DNA of 64,000 nt, taken from contig CM069434.1 in NCBI GenBank assembly GCA_035610365.1, positions 123,188,895 to 123,252,894 on the forward strand, in the 5' to 3' direction. Positions 58,436 through 64,000 of the stretch are shown here, piece after piece. The notes under the pieces were generated by a model, which was not told the origin of the DNA, did no database searches, and saw nothing but the letters and a program-made list of their open reading frames with translations. Positions within the stretch are counted from its first letter, which is position 1. Each line of letters opens with the position of its first letter. A program made the translations under genes and the position numbers. The DNA is from Aquatica leii. Lineage: Eukaryota; Arthropoda; Insecta; Coleoptera; Lampyridae.

Positions 58436-58544
58436 ATTTTTTTTTAGATTCTAAGTTTATCATTTTATATTGGATCATAGTATAGTTGGTATATATAAAT
58501 ATTTTACAATAACTTTTTTTATTATGTTGTAAGACTCAAAAAAA

Positions 58545-58564
58545 AAAAAAAGTTGAAGGGGTAT
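58545..58564 (+). promoter_or_regulatory. Polypurine tract
   Basis: A run of A followed by GTTGAAGGGGTAT ends at the first base of the 3' LTR. It would prime plus-strand DNA synthesis. Confidence 0.65.
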
Positions 58565-59771
58565 TGTAACAGTCAATATTTTTTTATACTTATAATTAAA
58601 TTAGGTACACGCCACTGGTGCTGCGTTAGCATTTCTTTAAGAGTTTAGTTTTAACACCGGATGAAGGAGGGGTAGTAGTAGCGAGCCGGGAAAAAAGAAA
58701 GCACGTCTTTTTTCTCGAAGCCAAATAAAAGTGTTTTTCGTAAATTTTTACGAAAAAATTGTGCAATAAAGTATTGCAAGAAGGTGTAAAGTTCAGTTAG
58801 TGGTACTGCATTGGGGCTAACAAGTTGGGCAATTTCGAGATCAATATAATGAAGAAAAGGATTCTCAATAAGAAATAAAAATAAACCAAAAATACCTTTG
58901 GTTAGAGTTGGAGTCGTCAATCTTTGCTAAAACAAAGGTACCAAAAAATTAAAATAATTTTTTTATTTGATTGCTGAACTTTCTCAATAAAGTAATGAAC
59001 GTGCCTAGAAAAAAAATTAATAAAAGTATACTCATTGAATGAACTATAAATAGAAAAAAGTTTGTATTCGAACTTTGTAACTAGGCCGCATCTGAGAACA
59101 AAGTGTCATTATTCTCAGAATTAATTAGCTTCTATTTTGGTTTGTTCCTTGAAATTAAAGAAAAGGACAAGTTTTGACTATTTGTGTGCAGTGGCGTAGA
59201 CAATTTTGTATGAATTAAAAGAAAAAACGATTTTTCCTTTTTGTTACTATTTGTTTGATGTTTTGTTTGTTGTGTCATAAATTTATTTTGTTTATTTTCT
59301 ATTTCTTTGTGTATGTAGTTTACTATTTCTTATATATATATTGTTATCGAATTATTTGAATATTGTGTTTGTTTTATTATTATTATTTAGGTTTTTTTTG
59401 GTAAATAACAAAAGAGGTAGGTCCTACTATATTAAGAAAGTTGACATAGTGTATGAGGTACCTGAGTTCAATTTGTACCAAAGGTAACTATTGTTCAAAA
59501 GCAATATCAAACTTATCATTAAATCTAAGGGAATGTAAACCTACCTAATGTTTGCCTTGAGAAAGAGAGTTTGTAATTTCTTTTTTCATTACCGTGCTGA
59601 CTAGTCCGGAGCATAAAACGATCTGAAAGTTTGAAAAATTTAAAGCGCGCGCCCATTGCAGTAGTTAGCAGTATATTAAAAAAAAAAGAAAAAGGGATAA
59701 GTTTTTTTTTTTTATTTATGTTTTACGCCTTCAGTTTGGACAACCAGCGTGACAAAAAGAGTGCCGCTACA
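58565..59771 (+). repeat. 3' LTR of the Gypsy element
   Basis: 1,207 bp, TGTAACAGTCAA...GCCGCTACA. It contains an extra segment of about 231 bp (approximately 59,307-59,538; TTTGTGTATGTAG...TAAGGGAATG) that is absent from the 5' LTR. Outside this segment the two LTRs are about 99.5 percent identical by eye. Confidence 0.95.
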
Positions 59772-60920
59772 AGTGTAGCATTTTGGACAAATAAAGGATT
59801 AAGGCAGGGGTGCCCACTTAGTCCTAGTTTATTTGCAGTAAATTTAGAGGATTTGTAGTGGAGGAATTGTAATAGGGGGGTTAAAAGTGTGGGTTTTGGT
59901 GTATGCGGATGACATAGTTATTATAGCGAAGAAAGAAAGAGAAATTAATGACAGTAAAGATAGTAGTGTTTCAAAAAGGGAAGGGGGGTAAAAAAAAGTG
60001 GAGTGGAAGTAGAGAATCGATGTAATAGAATGTGTAAATGAAGTGACCTATTTGAGTTATCGAATCAGATACGACAATAAAGATGATGCACATATAAAGT
60101 GGGTGTCAAGGAAATGTAATAGAATAGTAGGTCAGGTGTGGGGTATAAGAGAGAAAGTGTTTGGAAAGCAAATAAAAGCAAGAAGATGGACAAATTAATA
60201 AAGAGTGTGATGATGTCCGGAGCGGAAATATGGGGGTGGAAGGAATTTACAAACAAAAATACTGGAAATTGACGTTAGGATTAGAAAGGAAGACGCCATA
60301 GTACATAGTAGAGAAGGAAATGAAGTTAGAAAAGATAAGAGTACAGGCGGGGAAGAGAGCAATGTGAACAAATAAAAGAAAGAGAAGAATGTAAATTGCT
60401 TCAGATGTGCTGGAGCTAAAGAATGAAAAAATTAAATATTGACAAAAAGAAAGAAAAAGTTATTATGAAAGAGTTGGATATGCGAAAGAAGTGGTAGAGA
60501 AAATAAGGAAGACAGGAAGAGAATAAAAGATGAGATAATAAAAAGAGATAAGGATATACAGAGACTAGAGCAAGAATATGATAGGTGAAATACAATGAGA
60601 GATATACAAATGTAATGGTTGACAATATTCCAAAGTACATAAAAGGCGAAAAAAACTTGATATTAAAAAGAATGGTAGCAGGGTTTAGATGCAGGAATGA
60701 AGAACAAGAAAATAAGTATTGGAAGGACGATAAAGATAAGAAATGTAGACTATGTGGGAAGGGGTAAGAAAATATAGAGCACATGTTAAAGGAATGCATA
60801 GAACTAAGAGAAGAGGAGAATATGAAATTTGGTAGTAGGGGTCGTGACGTTAAGTTAGAATGCTTTGCTACATATACATCTATGGGCTCAAATAATTGTA
60901 GCCCGAAAATAAATAAATTA
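59772..60920 (+). pseudogene. LINE reverse transcriptase, 3' part
   Basis: From 59,776 the reading VAFWTNKGLRQGCPLSPSLF continues the LINE frame interrupted at 52,676. VYADDIVIIAKKE (about 59,898-59,935) carries the catalytic Asp pair. VTYLSYRIRYDNKDDAH, then VGQVWGIREKVFGK, marks the thumb region. The carboxyl end has MVAGFRCRNEEQENKYW and CRLCGKG, with EHMLKEC (about 60,670-60,800), a zinc-knuckle-like motif common in insect LINEs. Stops and frame changes are frequent. The copy ends near 60,920. Confidence 0.85.
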
Positions 60921-62340
60921 CCTATTTAATGTAAGTTGCTTTGAATGACGACCATATTATATTAATGTTTTAGAGTAATAAAAAGTAATTGATGCCTTTA
61001 TGTTATAAATATGTTTAAATATTTTAATTGATAATAAGTTGTACCGTTTTGTACAATTTGTGCCAGTTACATTTACCGACAACCTAACTGAAAAAGTTTT
61101 CTAACATTTTTCCATTAAATTAACCATTAAAAATATAATTACATTAAAACTATGTATCCATCTAGGCCATCTTTAGTTATTTACTAATTAAGTTTTTTTT
61201 AATGAAAAATATTTTTTTTACATGAAATATAAATGTTCTATAAAATACGTTTTTGTATGCGTAGGAAGTGTATTCTTTTGTAACAGAAGAATGAAATTAG
61301 CAATTTTATATTCATTTACATTTGAAATTACTTTATAAAATAACTGATATAGCACACTTCAAATAAATTGCGGTTTTTCTTGAAATTCTAGAATTGCTTA
61401 AATAGTTACAATTTAATTCTTTAAGCAGCGCGGAATTATCGTGTCGGGAATTATGTGAACGATAATGTTCTCTCTTTGATGCGGATTCCGTTTATATATC
61501 AAATAGTCAACCAACAAACTGGAAAATTTCAAAATTCGTTTAAATAAAATCGTTTTCTTTGAAAAGAAGTACTGCTTTACCTAAATAAATATTTTTGACA
61601 TGTAATTATTTATTTAAATAATTTAAAAAAACGGATTCTGAATATAATGAAAAAATTGTAGATTACAGAAATAATTGTTTATTAAAACAACTACGCAATA
61701 TAGTTTAATTAAACAAGTTAGTAATTTTACTTAGTAAAAATCAAAAACACTGATTTTAGTCACATGCATACTAAAGTATAAATTAGAATACAATATTGTT
61801 TATTTTGCAAACCTTTTGTTTTTAGCTTTTATAATTTTTTTTTGTTTGATATTTTACTGCAGATTTGCAATTTAAAATATAACAACGGTTTATTTTATCA
61901 ATCCGAAACCGTTAATACCTAGTCTATTTTCGCACAGATTCGATTCGTAAAAACAAAACAGTTTCGAATGAATTAACAAAATGTCAGCGTTTGAAAAAAA
62001 AACGAAACATATTAACCGTGACAGTTACGATATTTACACAATTTAATTGTTTCGGATAGCGTTTTAGTTTAATTTTTATAACAGAAACCGTTACTCTACA
62101 TTACATTGGAAACAATTTTGTTACTTTTAAAACAAAACAGTTAATTAATTAAAATCGTAAACAGTTTTGATTTTAAATAAGCAATTATTGAAAGACGTAT
62201 ACAAAATAAATACATACGTACGAATAATTTGTTTGTTATGATTACTTTAAGACAACAGAACAGAAAATAAAAAATAATCATTTAATTATAGAATAAAATT
62301 TATTAAAAGCCAATGTGATATGAATACATCTAGTAGATCA
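60921..62340. other. AT-rich stretch with recurring GAAACNGTT motifs
   Basis: Between about 61,885 and 62,170 the words GAAACCGTTA, ACAGTTTCG, CGAAACAT, TTGTTTCGG and AACAGTTTTG alternate in both orientations. This looks like an eroded inverted-repeat array. No coding signal. Confidence 0.35.
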
Positions 62341-62343
62341 AAT

Positions 62344-63785
62344 CCGTTTTTTAAATGTTACAAATTTGTTTTTTCAAAAATAGTGAACGTTTTAAATTTT
62401 GGCACTAAATGTTTTATAATCACTATAGAAACGTGAAATGTTCGCTTACAACAAAACGTATTGGATTTGTTTAATAAATGTCTCAACGATTCGTTGGGAG
62501 AGTGTCACGTTGGTGTTGAATAAAAAACAATTTTGGAAAGTAAAATCAAATGGTTTTTTTGAAATAAATAAATAAATTTTGGTTCTTGAATGGTTTTTGT
62601 AGTATTTTTTAGAGAATACTGTTAAAAATTAATGACCATTAGTTTTTAATTAAAGTAGCAGTGGTTTTAGAATTGGCAGCTACGCGATTTGAACCAGAGA
62701 CCGTCGGCTTAATGGAAGACTATTGGAAACTTTACACCACGGCAGATTGCTTGTAAAGTGCTTAGTTAAAGTATCACATTTGTACGTTTTTAATGTTTGA
62801 AATTTCAATAATAAAGAAATACTTTTTTATGCAAAACAAATATTACATTTTTTTAACTTGTAGATCAAAATTATGGAAAACTTGTAAAGTCGTCTAAACA
62901 TTTTACGACAAAGATTTTAAACATAATGACAATGCACAAATAATTTTTCTCAGCTGTTTACGACAGATTTGTGGGATAGAATATCTTGTCGTAGTTTTTC
63001 GATAAACAAAATCTGCTATATATGCATATGCATAAGCAAATGAGTTAAATTTATAAGTATGTAAGAATTATTCGTACATAATAAATATTGTTATTAGGAA
63101 AAAAACTAAGCAGGAAATATGCAAGTTTTCAAATATCAAATGGAGTAGTTTGACAAATTTGATTTACGTATAAAACAACCATTTATTTCATTAAATGTGT
63201 ATCGTATTCGAGAAGATTTTTACTTCAGACCAAAGCTATCAACAACGAGGATTTTAGTTTAGAAAATTAATTACAGAAGTGTACTGGATAACTCAAACAA
63301 ATTCTTTTGTCAAATTGAGTTTGATTATAAAAAGTTATAATGAAAGGAAATTGTTGTTTGCTGATGTCGCTACTTAACAAAGAGAAATATGATTCTATAT
63401 TAGTGAATAATGATGAAGACGTTTACATATGTGTTCGTGTAGTTAAAAGTCTTAAAAACATCAAAAATAATTGGTTATTGTAATGTATATTGAACTTGTA
63501 ATTGCACACGTGTTACCATAAAACGTTTTTAAAAATTTTAAAGTTAACTCAAAACACCGGTTTTGATAAATTGCATAATTTACGTTTCATAAATTTCAAA
63601 ACCTAAATATTATTAGAGTGTTATTTATTTCATGTTCTAATAAAATTAAATCAATTTGTTTCATCTTAAAAATGTTTTTGCAACAAGTTATGAAAATAAT
63701 TTTGTGTTCTAAGTTTTTTTACACTGAAAATACGTTTTTAATTTGTTTTGATTGGCTTTGCTCAACCAGGGACATTTTTGATTTA
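62344..63785 (+). repeat. Dispersed repeat copy split by about 1.2 kb
   Basis: 62,344-62,420 matches the first half of the repeat at 45,925, and 63,662-63,785 matches the second half. The intervening 1.2 kb is absent from the copy at 46 kb. The insert has no recognised coding sequence or clear ends. Confidence 0.5.
62674..62755 (-). repeat. tRNA-like SINE head or tRNA relic
   Basis: On minus, TGCCGTGGTG resembles an A box, GGTTCAAATCGC is a good B box, and GTAGCTGCCA resembles a tRNA 3' end. The acceptor and T stems do not pair properly, so this is not a functional tRNA. A tRNA-derived SINE fragment is most likely. Confidence 0.35.
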
Positions 63786-64000
63786 TATGCTCAACTGATA
63801 CAGTATATTTTGTACAGAATTACATTTTTCTCAATTTACAATTAAAATCATATTTAATTTTTTTTAATTTTTCTATTTTTGCCCATTCTACAAATGGCTA
63901 ATTTTAACTTTTAATTTTTAAATCGGTTACGACGTTGTAAAAATTTTGATTAAAAATAAATAATAGTTCGGTTGCATCGAGTAAAACATTTTATTTTAAT
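63786..64000. other. AT-rich end of window, nothing recognised
   Basis: T-rich sequence with no repeat partner or open frame worth noting. Confidence 0.4.

Larger units (their letters stand above)
52677..59771 (+). mobile_element. Ty3/Gypsy LTR retrotransposon, young insertion
   Basis: A 7,095-bp element with LTRs at both ends, a tRNA-Lys primer site, gag, pol in the -1 frame and a purine tract before the 3' LTR. The 4-bp duplication AGTG lies at 52,673-52,676 and 59,772-59,775. Only about 130 bp separate the integrase stop from the 3' LTR, so there is no env gene. It lies in the same orientation inside the reverse-transcriptase region of a LINE. Confidence 0.95.

Noticed and set aside
1-64000. 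CRISPR array, bacterial operon or host protein-coding gene
   Set aside because: No regularly spaced short repeats, no ribosome-binding-site-led gene strings, and no multi-exon gene could be supported. The content is eukaryotic mobile elements.

Overview
The window looks like repeat-rich intergenic or intronic DNA from an arthropod, most likely an insect (a beetle is plausible but not shown). It is strongly AT-rich. I found no convincing host gene, tRNA gene or rRNA gene. Almost everything recognisable is a mobile element or its remains: Penelope-like elements with GIY-YIG endonucleases, insect-type LINEs, a Ty3/Gypsy element primed by tRNA-Lys, Tc1, mariner and piggyBac relics, and a Crypton-like tyrosine recombinase.

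Layout. 1.8-2.9 kb: solo LTR (family 1). 5.45-6.56 kb: two-unit tandem duplication. 6.9-7.7 kb: piggyBac relic. 7.96-9.28 kb: Tc1-like element. 10.67-12.2 kb: Penelope-like element (PLE1) in a head-to-head arrangement. 13.7-17.8 kb: a small non-coding element that carries a hammerhead-ribozyme fold and is split by a CMC-like DNA transposon (TTA duplication) and by a solo LTR; 13-bp direct repeats bound the whole. 18.5-19.7 kb: PLE2. 20-20.7 kb: Crypton-like recombinase. 21.1-22.1 kb: solo LTR. 24.8-26 kb: degraded transposase of an unnamed family. 26.5-27.6 kb: mariner relic. 28.35-29.48 kb: short interspersed element, then a solo LTR of a second family. 33-34.6 kb: mariner and LINE relics. 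35.3-37.5 kb: DD41D mariner-type element with 386-bp inverted repeats, beside PLE3 (37.5-38.2 kb). 42.4-43.5 kb: solo LTR. 47-49 kb: LINE ORF1 and endonuclease on the minus strand, split by a solo LTR. 51.7-60.9 kb: LINE reverse transcriptase split by a young 7.1-kb Gypsy element.

The most informative material is structural. Six solo LTRs from two families keep exact 4-bp target duplications. Three insertions can be checked against uninterrupted sequence: two against sister copies in the window and one because removing it restores a LINE reading frame. Hammerhead-type cores (CUGANGA...GAAA...) sit at the 3' ends of three different Penelope-like elements and in one element with no visible Penelope protein. 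The Gypsy element is the only largely intact coding unit: gag, then pol in the -1 frame, with one apparent frameshift at the integrase core and almost identical LTRs.
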